Numbered from the stretch's first letter, positions 11,101-21,312 are shown. The stretch is DNA of 64,000 nt from Urechis unicinctus (GCA_034190875.2 CM067356.1:53652602-53716601); one strand, 5' to 3'. Numbers and translations: made by a program. The notes: generated from the sequence alone by a model not told the origin.

Positions 11101-14100
11101 GCCTGAATATTCATGAACTTGGTATCATGATGGACACAGCTGAAGAATATTCATGATACTCCTGGCATCATGAGAGTACAGGTAATGAATATTCATGATT
11201 TTGCATATCCATGAGGCAAATATGAGCCACTTGTCTTTCAGGCCTCATTAGATCATGGTGTCTGCTAATTATGTAGCTGAACCAAGTTGATAAATCAAAA
11301 GCACCTGGGATGTGTGCTTGCAGATTAATTGGTCGTTAACACTGATAGAATAGTGGGTAGAGGTGATTTAATGTCATAGCCGCTTGCCTACAATGGGTCC
11401 CTTACCCATCTAGCTATCACATCATTGATGATGAAGGGCGGGGTAACCGAAACATAACACCCTGAACCTCATTAGCATAAGCGTCGAGCAGAGGGTGGAA
11501 GAGACAGTAAGACTATGAGCATGACAGCAATGCAATAGACAGAAAACTGCGGATAGACAAATTCATTACACACAACAGGTCACTGGCACTTGAGTCTTAA
11601 AATACCCCTCCTCCCAGATCATAACTATATCAATATGTCAGCACTTAAGAAGTGTATTTAGGCTTGAGTGCAATAGCTATAATGACCAGTTCACATCAAC
11701 GATAACTTAATAGACTATGATAACAAGAAAATCTACTCAAAAGACCGCTAGGTGCCACTCACTGGTGATGTTCGAGATGACCCAGAGCGATTCCTTCTTG
11801 ATGTGGCGGTGTTCCCAGCTTAACAGCTTCTTCAACGAACTCACCAGCTCCCCATCCTTACATGCACGGTCTGCTGCGTCGTCAGGGCGACTACAAAGGT
11901 TACCGAGGCAACGCAATACAGGGGTCAGCAACTGAAATATTTAACATCATCAAGTTGGTGTAATACCATGGGGATATGTGACATGATGGAGGATTGCATA
12001 TCATCTAACAGATGTATCACGCATCTCACTATTGTCTAAATACATAGTTTGATATGTGGCCTTCAACACTTGAATTCAACGAGAAAGGGTAGAGATGATA
12101 ATGACGTAAAAATGAAGATATAAAATGTAGAGATGATAATGATGATAAAATGATAATGTTCATAATTATGATCACAATAATAACTATGATGCTGAAGAAA
12201 TGAACACTAATGGTGAGTGAATCTAGCTGCTGACTCATACAATACACTACCAGAAATGGACAACCTCACCTTGTAATTGTCAGCAGGTAATGACGACGCT
12301 TCTATGACAATCTGCACCAGCTTCTCAAGAATGCCGGCCTCCAGAATCAAAGGCTCATGTTCACCGCTTCAACAACCCAAAACAAGGCTAGTTGTAGCAG
12401 AGGCACATGATGTACAGTGAATAGTTTAAATACATATATCAAGGGCTGAAATAAAAAAAAACTCCAAAATTCTAAAGATGAGCAGATTTGTCTATTGTGT
12501 TTGAAGTGTCACCTTGCAGCCAGGTAGGTGAGAACCCAAGCAGCCTCCCCCACGACGTCTGTAGAGTCTGGCTTCAGCACCAAGAGGTCACACAGCTTAG
12601 GAAGGATCCCCAAGTCAATCAGTTCCCTGTCAGCAAAACACCACAATTAGACATTCACATTTCAAGGTGGTAATTATTGGGGATGAATTTCCTGACAATC
12701 ACTTGTATTTGATTATCATATATACCTGACAATGACCAGGATTTACAGATAATTTATCCTGACAAACATTTAAATTTGGTCACATGTTCATTCCTGATAA
12801 ACAATTATTACCAATTATACCAATGTCTACAATGGGCCATGAACACCAATTATTCTGCCGACTAGCTGGTGAATATCGTAGAGAAGTTGAAATGATAAGA
12901 CAATGCTGATCTGCTACTTGCTTGGAGTGGCCCTTGTCCCGAGCAATGTTAGAGAGCGCAAAGGCTGCAGACTGCACAACGTTATTCAACGGTGCCTGAA
13001 ACAAGCATTCATTGAACGATTTAAAAACCCAAATGCCACGGCGGTGAGGGTGCATTATACCAGGACCATTGTTGCTATCTTTCATTTTATGGCAATGATC
13101 TGAGATGTCTGCCCACCTCCTGCTGTGATATTGAGAGAAATGATAAGATGCGTTGTGTATTTACCTTCTAGCCACTTAGAGATTACAAATGGAGGAATAA
13201 AGTAACGGCACTATAACACACTGCTGCCTGATATTGATGATTGAGAATGATGTGATGATTGAGGATGATGATGTGATGATTGAGGATAATGTGATGATGA
13301 TGATGTGATGATTGAGGATGATGATGTGATGATTGAGGATGATGATGCTTCCCTTCATTTCCACATCCGGTAGAAATGGCACCGACACAGTTAAGGTCTT
13401 TCAAGATATCAAGCACTATTATTGAATTTGTAATCCAATGACGTACCTGTAGCAGGTTAACGAGGGCTTGTACTGCCCCCTGGGCTCGCAAGGTGTCTCT
13501 CTGACTAGAACCACCGCCAGCAAGATTACCTAGGGCCCAGGCACACTGGTCCTAGAACAATCCACAGCATATCATATTATTATAACAGTCATCAAAACAT
13601 TAACAGAATTATTTTTATGTCATGGTAATGTCTGCTGCATCACATTCATTAACAATAAATCGAATAATGCATCATAGGCCAGCAGGCCTCGATCTTAAGC
13701 ATGGGCAGGTTACTTAGACCTTACCGCAGGGCTAGAAATTAGCCAAATATTTCACCGGCCAGTCGGGCCGGTAACCTTGAAATTCTACCGGCCCTACAAA
13801 TTTTCTACCGGCCCTACATTTTCAGTATAATATAGTAAAAAACAAAAATGTACGCGTTTTTATTGTTTTTAAATATTTTATTCTAATATTAAACGCAACA
13901 TTCAAATCAATATTTACGAACTTGTCAAAACAAACAAAAAGCAAGCATTTATTCAATGAGGTCAACAGCACAATTTTCCAACACACACATACTTTTCCTC
14001 ATCTACATCATCACTGCGACCTATTAGTCCTGAAGGCACGACATCTTCAGAAATGTTGTACCGTTAACAAATCGCATGCAGTTATATAGGTATGCTTACT

Positions 14101-17100
14101 GATGGCTTGGAAGTCAACTCGCAAGAAACGCCACGCACGTTACGTAAGTCATACAACTGCAGGTGGGCCTTTCGTTAAATGCAATTAGAACGTACTGCAT
14201 TCGCAAAGCAGACGCGGAAGAAAAGTGACGAGGAGAGCGCGAAGAAAACATCGCGCGCGTATTGGTGATGTTACGTCTTTCCGTCGCGTTGACTTGTCTT
14301 ATGAATACCATTCACAGACGATACATGGTAAATCAAATTAATGAATTAAAATAAAAATGCCTTTATGCGATGGAAAAGCGGTTACATAAAATTTGTCAAC
14401 AGACAGGAAATGGGGAGTCTCGTTGATTCGTTGTTGGCATCCTTACGTTTGATGTAAGGAGTTAAACAGACGAACGCGACGCTGCGGTACCGGGGGGGGG
14501 GGGGGTGCCGTATACAACTAACCTTTGATGTTTATGACATCCGGATAGCGTGTTTCCCTGGCCTCCTGCTATGTCACCGGACATAGGTTATTTTATTGGG
14601 GGGTGGCCTCAACGGTGGGTGGCATGGGGTGGGGGGGGGGGGGGGGGGGGGGTGTGGCCCGGGAGGGAGCGGGCAGGGTCTTGACCAATAGCTTTGTATT
14701 TCATTTACCGGGTATTTAAGCCATTTTTCTGTGCCGTCGAACACTCGTCAGCAGCTTCTCAAGCCCGTAGCATCCGAGCCTATCTGGTTTTCCCACCCGT
14801 CCCTCCCTGTCTAACCTCTTACCTTACAGTGTAGATGTTAGTTTAGCTCAGGGGTCAATATGTTGTATACGACACGGGATTTTTCACAACAGCTGATAAC
14901 ATGTATGCGTTAAGGTTGCATATTTGATAAGCATGTTAATCCGTGTATTGTTAGTTTAACAATGTATCATGCTCATTGTTTGGCTCATGCATATTTTTTT
15001 GTATCGTACGTAATCCACATTAAAGACCCCTGTTACCGCCTTGGAGTGTTCTGTTCTGTTTGCCAAGTAACAGTTCGACTTATTCAGGTCAGTAGGTGCA
15101 TGCTGTATTCAAATACGAGAGGCTGCCATTAGATAGCTTGGGAGGGAGTGGGGTGGGCTTTTGTCCATATTCTTGTCTTCACACCAGATACCGTGATGGG
15201 TCAAAATTATACACTGACCTCAGCCAGCTGATCCCTGATCTATGGATTATAAAGTCTTCCCAAACTATCAAGGTACGTTAGTTGTATAACTTTTTCTGTG
15301 AGCCTATCTATGCCATCGGTTTATTAAACAGTTTACTTTCAGTTTATACACTATAGGTCAATAAATTATGCAAGACATGATAGTATACAGCCGGGAAGCT
15401 TTCTTATCTCGTGTGTTTGTCGGGTTTATCAGTTTATGGTTCAAGCGGCGCTTTAATCACGCGAGCCCAACTGCTGTTGTATTGAACTGGGCGCGAGGTG
15501 CGCGAAAAAATCTACCCGCCAGTCGGGCGGGTGGTTGTGATTATTTACCCGCCCGACTCAAATTTCACCCGTCATTGGCAGGCGGGCGGGTGGTAATTTC
15601 GAGCCCTGTTACCGTCATCAAAATTGCACAGGGCATGAAAAGGCCAACTCACAGGGACACCAAGGCCAACTCACAGGGGCACCAAGACCAATTAACGGGG
15701 GTACCAAGGCCAATTAACGGGGGTACAAAGGCCAATTAACAGGGGCACTAAGGCCAATTAACAGGGGCACTAAGGCCAACTCACAGGGGTACCAAGGCCA
15801 ACTCACAGGGGCACCAAGGCCAACTCACAGGGGCACCAAGGCCAACTCATGGAGGCACCAAGCCGGAAAACAGGTAAGCGCCTGCAGTGCGACTACACGA
15901 GTGGTACACCACTCGGTAACACAGTTGTGCAGCAGGCGCTTTCTGTTTTTCGTACAAGCAACCGGGGCATGTATTAAGTCCAAGCCGCTCCAACCTCGCC
16001 CCCATTGGTTTCGATCTCACGGCAACGTCACGCCGTATGTATGTGTTTGGGGCAGAGGAGCTGGGATCGAGAAAGGCTGCCACGTGCGCCATGTAGGATA
16101 CCGTCTGAATGTGATGTGGCATACATGTACATGCGTATGTACGTACAAGCAATGAATGATAAATTATCCAGCCCATGAGAATACTATTGTTTTCGCTGCG
16201 ACTTTTTGGGAATAGAGTTGTGTGCACATATGTTGTCCGTGTGTACAACTGTCATGGTGGGATGCAGAGGTGAAAAGAGCACGCTGGCCAAGTTGGCTGC
16301 GACAAGTGTATTTTCTAAGAGGCATTGCGGCCAAGTTGGAAGGGCATGCGGCCATTGGCCCGGTAAAGATCCAGACCTGGGGCAGACATTCAAGCTGACT
16401 GGTTTACCTGCAGGGCAGTGTTACTTGACGTGAGGTATGTCACCAGGTAAGGTCCAGCGTGCTTCAACACACAATTCTCGTGTTCTTCAATACCCCCAGC
16501 GATGTTGGTGATGCACCATGCAGCCTCCAGCTGCAGCTCCGCATCAGACCCAGTGAGGATGCCCACCAACACACTCATAGAGTTGTCCACTCTGTCAACA
16601 CATACACGTATACAGTATATGAACAAAAAGAATGAATAACATGAATATGATGAAAATCCATGATAACAAATAGATCTCACTTGAGAAATTCATCAATGAG
16701 TGCTGATCCCTGGGTGAAGGCTGTCTTGAGGACCTTGAGCGTGGCCTTGCGGTCTCCATCCTTCTGAACCAGTCTCTGAGTGACCTCCAGCACCTTAACC
16801 ACCAGGCAAACATTACATCGTAAACATTGAGGATGAAATGATTATTGGACTCCAATGTAACAGGTTATTAAATCTTAGAGTTATAGTGGTCATCTAGAAC
16901 TGCAATTTGTTATTAAGAAGACAAACAAAAAGAGGTTTAATGTCACATTCAACAAGATAATATGACGATGTTGGCAGATGAAGATGATTGTGATGCTAGG
17001 TCACAGGCACATAGCCATGTGACTGCCAGATGCTACGCAGCTAGGACTAGACCAACATGATCACACTGTAAAGCCAGATCAGGTATGCATCCCTGAAGCT

Positions 17101-18518
17101 CACCTGTTCAGCTGTGGTTTACAATGAAGCTCACCAGTTCAGCTGTGGTTTACAATGAAGCTCACCTGTTCAGCTGTGATTGACAATGAAGCTCACCTGT
17201 TCAGTTGTGGATTACAATGAAGCTCACCTGTTCAGCTGTGGTTTACAATGAAGCTCACCTGTTCAGCTGTGTATTCTACATCTTCTTCCACCTCTTCGTT
17301 GATTCGCATGCGTTTGGCATTAACAGCCTGGTCTCGACGAGCGCGCCTCAGCTCTAACACAAGAACAACATGCAAATTACAACTATGGCACACAAATATC
17401 CTGCACTCATTCCAAATAACATGAATATTTTGCACTTAATCCAACATGAAAACAACAACTGTGACACATTTACACCTCCAAAATAGTACAGCTACATTCA
17501 AAGTAGCTTTATATTCATAATCGGATGCTACATTCAACAGAGTAAGTCTAATAAGATATATATTCACTGAGAAAGATGTCCACATTTGTGTGTAAGACCT
17601 TTGACATGCATATCTGATTAGGTCCAGAGGTATGCATAGCCCTACAGTACGTCTGAGTGGACAAATCAGATACTTTCAACGTTAAAAACCTGTTATTTGG
17701 TTTCATCGCATATTTTGAAGGTAATGAACAATTTGCACCTAGAATCACGATTGATGTATTTGGCTGACATGGACTACCATTGCGATTGCAGTCATGGCGG
17801 CATCATCGATGAGCACATCTCAATGTGTTTGTATTTAAAACGAGGTTGTAGCTGTATGCAAGTGCAGTCCATACTATTTCAAACAGATGACAGTTAAAAA
17901 AGCATGGTGGTATCATTTTAGAGAATGTATGAAATGGACATGGACTGGGACCTTGTTTTGAGAGGAGACGAAGCTGGCCGTCACTCCATTCACCATCATT
18001 AAAGTATTATGATGCTGATTAAACCCCATGCATCAAGAAAAATGTCATCAAACAAGACAGTATTTATTTTGATCATAGATGGCATCAGATCATCAAAACA
18101 CTAGGGGCGAGTTGCCTTGCCTAGGTTCAAAAGAGCTATGCTCATCTTGTATTAAGCTTTAAACAAACAATATATTATTTTCATACATAAATATTTAAAG
18201 TAATTTTTCACAATTTTTAAGTGGGATACGTTGTGCGTTTATACATCCACAAATTTTATGTGAAATAGGACGCTATTAATCTGTTTTAATTGGCCTAACA
18301 CAATGAACATGATAACACGTGACCTGAGACGGCCTCATACTTTGGGTCGCAAGAAGGGCACCTCGTGTCATGGCGGAATGCTCGTTTTTCGTCGACGATT
18401 TACAAATTGCTTGTTTTCTTATAATGACGCATAACAAACCTGTGCTCTGTCGTCGCCTGCGTTCTCTTAGTTTTTCCCGAGACGCACCTTTGTTCTTGTA
18501 CATTCCTTTACGGTCCAT
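8166..18518 (-). CDS. TMCO6: TMCO6 / importin-alpha-like armadillo-repeat protein, 12 exons
   Basis: Exons (minus strand, in order): 18440-18518, 17259-17353, 16681-16793, 16408-16591, 13447-13551, 12922-12995, 12513-12626, 12270-12366, 11763-11931, 10956-11038, 9657-9824, 8166-8327. Phases join cleanly to 480 codons plus stop; human TMCO6 is close to 490. The ATG at 18518 has A at -3 and G at +4. Residues 1-50 are an importin-beta-binding-like basic region (YKNKG, LRERRRRQ, ELRRARRDQ). Residues about 85-430 are armadillo repeats with WxxxN-type helices: AAWCITNIA, CAWALGNLA, AAFALSNIA, AAWVLTYLA, SLWVISNIT, VAYCLCNIA. The region PVLRCLGNLC to SLWVISN resembles human TMCO6 best. The C-terminus (ENGGLKGLEALEYH) resembles the importin-alpha end. 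The family likely acts in nucleocytoplasmic transport, but TMCO6 itself is poorly characterised. No membrane segment is obvious. Intron 6 appears to be GC-AG. The last exon could splice on at 8202 instead of reading to the stop at 8166. Confidence 0.88.
8336..8775. repeat. 37/38-bp minisatellite with 75-bp higher-order unit, TMCO6 intron 11
   Basis: The unit GATGTAAGAGCCACC, TGAGGAATACAGAATAG, AAA alternates between 38 bases (extra CGA) and 37 bases, so the dimer is 75 bases and keeps frames open. That creates spurious 25-residue repeat proteins on the minus strand. The array starts within ten bases of the acceptor of the last TMCO6 exon. The rest of intron 11 (8776-9656) shows a poly-C/poly-A junction near 9163-9181 and nothing else. 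Confidence 0.95.
10262..10922. repeat. 29-bp minisatellite, about 22 copies, TMCO6 intron 10
   Basis: The unit CACATGGGCTGATAAAG followed by CTGATACTGTAT repeats with two main variants (GATACTGTATC and GATAATCTATC) interspersed. It ends about 35 bases from the donor of exon 10. The intron also has unique sequence at 9825-10261 without recognised features. Confidence 0.95.
11103..11762. other. TMCO6 intron 9, mostly featureless
   Basis: GAATATTCATGA occurs three times (near 11104, 11147 and 11187). The central TGAATATTCA is palindromic. Otherwise unique-looking sequence; no RNA gene seen. Confidence 0.5.
13242..13350. repeat. GATGATTGAG-type low-complexity repeat, TMCO6 intron 5
   Basis: Tandem variants of GTGATGATTGAGGATGAT between exons 5 and 6. 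Confidence 0.85.
13727..15608. mobile_element. hAT-like non-autonomous DNA transposon in TMCO6 intron 4
   Basis: The left end starts CAGGGCTAGAAATTA and the right end, read inward on the minus strand, starts CAGGGCTCGAAATTA. CAGGG-type termini are typical of hAT elements. The six bases TTACCG directly flank both ends (13721-13726 and 15609-15614), as a target-site duplication would; hAT normally makes eight, so either the outer two have mutated or the call is slightly off. Both ends carry subterminal hairpins: ACCGGCC.AGT.CGGGCCGGT at 13754-13773 and the CCCGCC/GGCGGG type at 15520-15595. No transposase frame is present. The interior holds poly-G runs near 14491-14506 and 14630-14651. Confidence 0.72.
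14700..15065 (+). promoter_or_regulatory. TATA-like promoter and ATTAAA signal inside the hAT-like element
   Basis: GGTATTTAAGCC near 14709-14720 is followed about 30 bases later by an initiator-like CGAACACTCGTCAG. An ATTAAA lies near 15020, followed by a GT-rich stretch (GTGTTCTGTTCTG). There is no coding frame between. This could be a solo LTR nested in the DNA transposon, or the promoter of a non-coding transcript. I could not find TG...CA ends with a duplication. Confidence 0.3.
15635..15862. repeat. 22-bp minisatellite, about 10 copies
   Basis: The unit AAGGCCAACTCACAGGGGCA plus CC alternates with a variant carrying AATTAACGGGGGTA. It begins about 25 bases from the right end of the hAT-like element. 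Repeats are contiguous with no spacers, so this is not a CRISPR array. Confidence 0.95.
15863..16407. other. TMCO6 intron 4, 5' part; nothing coding
   Basis: A near-palindrome CGAGTGGTAC/ACCACTCG sits at 15898-15915. No exon-like similarity on either strand. Confidence 0.5.
17095..17258 (-). repeat. 31-bp minisatellite built from the exon 2 splice donor of TMCO6
   Basis: On the minus strand exon 2 ends ACAGCTGAACAG and the intron begins GTGAGCTTCATTGTAA. This junction (12-13 exon bases plus about 18 intron bases) is repeated five more times immediately downstream, at 31-base spacing. Five of the six copies have CAG|GTGAGC; the copy at about 17134 reads CTG|GTGAGC. Each copy is a potentially usable 5' splice site. 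Use of a downstream copy would add 31 nt per step and shift the frame unless three copies were included. Confidence 0.9.
17354..18439. other. TMCO6 intron 1
   Basis: A fragment TAGCCCTACAG.ACGTCTGAGT at 17638-17660 belongs to a dispersed repeat also seen near 20255, 20442, 37971 and 41406. No other feature recognised. Confidence 0.5.
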
Positions 18519-18994
18519 TTTTGACCAATGCAAATGAATATTTCAACCAAATATTTCTGTTGTTGTCAAACTTTGTTTATAAACAGTTGCCCTACCTCGC
18601 TCCCTGAGACCATTTATTGACCTGATTTATCTTTTTTCATTAAAAGAAGAAAACTATTATTATTATGACTGAATGTAATATTTATAAAATTATTGAGCTT
18701 GAATCTGCAGAATAGCTTAATTTGCTTTGACTTTTAAAAATAATTATGTTCTTGTGACGGGGTAAAAACGGCGCCATTTTTTGAGTTGAAAGAAAGTGTT
18801 TTGCAGACGATTTTGATGAATTTTGTCGATCACATGGTGTACAATTTTTTCTCAAGTGGATGCTAGGACTCAAGTACTATTCTGCTGTTCAGAGATATTT
18901 ATATCTGGAAAATTAACGATTGTCACTCGTTTATAATGGTAATATTTATTAAATTCAACCTTAGGCTTAGCCCAGGTCGGACGGTAACTGTGTA
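18519..18994. other. TMCO6 5' flank
   Basis: Presumed TMCO6 promoter and 5' UTR on the minus strand. No TATA box at a convincing distance. The sequence is AT-rich with CpG-poor flanks. The transcription start cannot be placed from sequence. Confidence 0.35.
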
Positions 18995-19505
18995 ATCCTG
19001 GTAATTAGCCGCGCACGACGGTACTATAACACGGCTACTGGGTAATATATTATTTGAAAGATGCTATTCGCACAGTGACCGTGCATCCAACTATCGAAAC
19101 AGCGATATTCGCACGGTCACCGTGCATCCAACTACCGGAACAGCGCTATTCGCACGGTCACCGTGCAGTCAACATTCCGAACTGCGCTAATCGCACGGTC
19201 ACCGTGCTGCCGTGCCGATCCGTTCTTATAACTTTATTCACTGCATATATGCGCTTGATGCATATCATCCCCGGTGGGGGGGCTCTTAAGTTTATAGAGG
19301 AAGTATATATATGCCGCGCGACGGGATATGTTTTTTCGGCCCCTCGACTTGTACGACAGGTTTTTTGGCCTCATACTTGTATGACGGGGTATGTTTTTCA
19401 GCTTCAATCTGTACGAGGGGTCATACATTCGCATAAAACCTTGTACGACAGGGTATGCTTTTTGCCATTTTGACCTTGTACGACGGGTACGGGTTTTCAT
19501 ATCCA
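18995..19505 (-). repeat. Inverted copy of the 6245-6484 repeat family
   Basis: 19300-19505 read on the minus strand carries GTACCCGTCGTACAAGG, CATACCCTGTCGTACAAGG and related units in the same order as 6290-6430, plus the preceding GGGGGTGGGG stretch. AGCCGCGCACGACGG, the stem-loop arm of the other copy, is at 19009-19023. The palindrome array at 19059-19209 lies between these two parts. Confidence 0.75.
19059..19209. promoter_or_regulatory. Four tandem 15-bp palindromes at exact 41-bp spacing
   Basis: GCACGGTCACCGTGC (seven-base arms around one central base) occurs at 19111-19125, 19152-19166 and 19193-19207. A one-mismatch copy is at 19070-19084. The sequence between copies diverges more than the palindromes do. 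Spacing of 41 bases is close to four helical turns, so all copies face the same side of the helix. The array sits about 0.55 kb upstream of the TMCO6 start, in the divergent TMCO6-MND1 intergenic region. It may be a repeat internal to the flanking element or a binding-site cluster. Confidence 0.85.
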
Positions 19506-19917
19506 GATAAGGCCAAGTGCCCCCCCACCCCCGAGATATCATCGTCCATATGCACAACTGCCAGATGCAACCTTATCCCTTATCCCTATTCCAAGACAAT
19601 GTACAAGTAGAGAGCAGCTAACAGGCTAATAGCCTAATGAAAGCTGAAGAGGATGTATGTATGTATGTATCCCTTATATGTGGGACAATCTCCTTGGATC
19701 ATCTCACTGTCCATCGATTGTTACTAATTGGCCATGGGAGTGATATAAATTGGCTTCCATAAATAACAAATGTACGAGGTGTTGTTTGTTTCACTTATAT
19801 TCTGATCCAAAAATCATTCAGCGCAGGAACAAATCTCAACATTGGTTACAGAACCTAAAACTATGTCATTACTGCAATAATTTCAACAACCTTGCGAAAA
19901 CATTCAATTGAGTGCCC

Positions 19918-20175
19918 TTAAAATAATAACACAAATGTCAACCAAATTGAGATAAACAAGAAGACACTAACTTAACGTTTCTAAGTATAATACATGCATG
20001 TAGAAAACAAGCTGGTTAAAACAGAGCCCATGTGTGCTCTTGAAATAATAATAATACCAATGTCAACCAAATTGAGACACACAAAAAGGTAGTAACTTTA
20101 CCTTTCTAAGTACAATTCTTGCAAGTAGAAAACAAGCAGGTTAAAACAGAGCCCATGTGTGCTCTTAAAATAATA
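19918..20175. repeat. About 125-bp tandem duplication (2 copies)
   Basis: AATGTCAACCAAATTGAGA to AACAGAGCCCATGTGTGCTC occurs twice with a few differences, each copy ending in an AATAATAA run. Confidence 0.85.
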
Positions 20176-20254
20176 ATAACGCAGGCGCGACTGACCGTGC
20201 GTACAAGGAAATTCTGCCTTGCTATTCGCAAGACACTTCGATATTATTTTATAT

Positions 20255-20512
20255 AGATATATGTCTACTCGGACGTCTTTTAGTTGAAGGGCTAATCAAT
20301 GAAATGACTGTACCTACAATCGGCTTCTGTGTGTTGTCTGCGATAGTTAATCTAGGTCTGGTTACCGGGCTATGAAATTACTAGCCCTACAGGCTATACA
20401 CAGACACAGGCTTCCGGACGGTCTGCTGCAATGCAGGGCTGACTAGCCCTACAAGACGTCTGAGTAGTAGTATATAGTTATATTACCGTTTGACCGGAAC
20501 TTGGCTATGACT
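20255..20512. repeat. Inverted pair of a dispersed repeat
   Basis: TAGCCCTACAAGACGTCTGA at 20449-20468, followed by TATATTACCG.TTGACCGGAAC to 20499, has a partial inverted partner at 20255-20300 (ACTCGGACGTCTTTTAG). Other copies: 17638 (partial), 37971-38030 (plus) and 41406-41460 (minus). Confidence 0.7.
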
Positions 20513-20579
20513 AGACCTACAGTAGGATGTCTAACAGGTAGTAGGTAGGTCTGTTTATCGGGCTAGGCAGTAGTATAGC

Positions 20580-21312
20580 CTATAGGTAATGGTGGTTCCA
20601 GCGCAGCAGGGGGCGTTTTTGAGACCAGACCCCACCCACCAACGATGAGGAATCCCCCCACTTCAGAGCATAATTTACCCACTTCGACTATTCTTTTCGG
20701 GGCCTAAGGACTCAAGAGCTGACAAGAGCTGGAGTCTCCAGACGGACTAAGGGCGGGGAGCCTATTGGAGAGCTGTGAGTTGCAGAGGGCAGGTGGCAAA
20801 CGTGCTCCACCACCAGGCCAGCCTCCTCTAGCCTATAGGCCAGCTACACCACCACCAGGCCAGCCGGGCTAAAGCAAGGCTAGAGCCTACTCCATATACA
20901 AGGGCGGAAATTTCTGCAACCCATTTTTTGGCCACCGCAAACCCCCCTGCCAGCCAACCTCGCCCTCCAGTCGGCCAGCCTCCTCCAACCCACTGCCAGC
21001 CAACCCACCGCCAGACAATCCGCCAACCAACTGCCAGCCAACCTGCCATCAATATGCTCTAGCCGTGCTTTGGCCCAGCTGACCTGGTGGTGGTGTAGCT
21101 GGCCTGTAGGCTGGGCCTGGTGGTGGAGCACGTTCGCCGCCTGCCCCCTGCGACTCAGGGCCCTCCGATAGGCTACCCGTCCTTAGTCCGCCCTAACAGA
21201 CTCAAGCTCTTGTCAGCTCTTGAGACCTTAGACACCAAAAAGAATACTCGAAGTGGGTAAATGATGCTCTCAAAAACGCCCCCTGCTGGGCTGGAACCAC
21301 CATTACCTATAC
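20580..21312. mobile_element. Fold-back element with about 270-310 bp arms
   Basis: The left arm (20582-20887) and right arm (21053-21312) are inverted copies over nearly their full length, from the outer TATAGGTAATGGTGGTTCC to the inner GGCTAGAGC. The left arm has about 55 extra bases around 20627-20680. The 165-base spacer is C-rich with short CCAGCCAACC repeats. This can form a very long hairpin. Gly/Trp-rich open frames on the minus strand at 20828-21131 are products of this and not genes. It may be a fold-back transposon or a source of double-stranded RNA. Confidence 0.85.

Noticed and set aside
12880..12925. Conventional GT donor CAA|GTAGCA for TMCO6 exon 6
   Set aside because: It would enter exon 7 in a frame that stops after three codons; the GC donor three bases upstream gives a clean frame.
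15635..15862. Possible CRISPR-like array
   Set aside because: Repeats are contiguous with no unique spacers, and the genome is eukaryotic.
18519..18533. Longer TMCO6 N-terminus starting at 18533
   Set aside because: The codon there is TTG; the first ATG in frame is at 18518 and has a good start context.
20828..21131. Gly/Trp-rich minus-strand frames
   Set aside because: Located in the fold-back element's spacer and arm; composition follows the CCAGCCAACC repeats.
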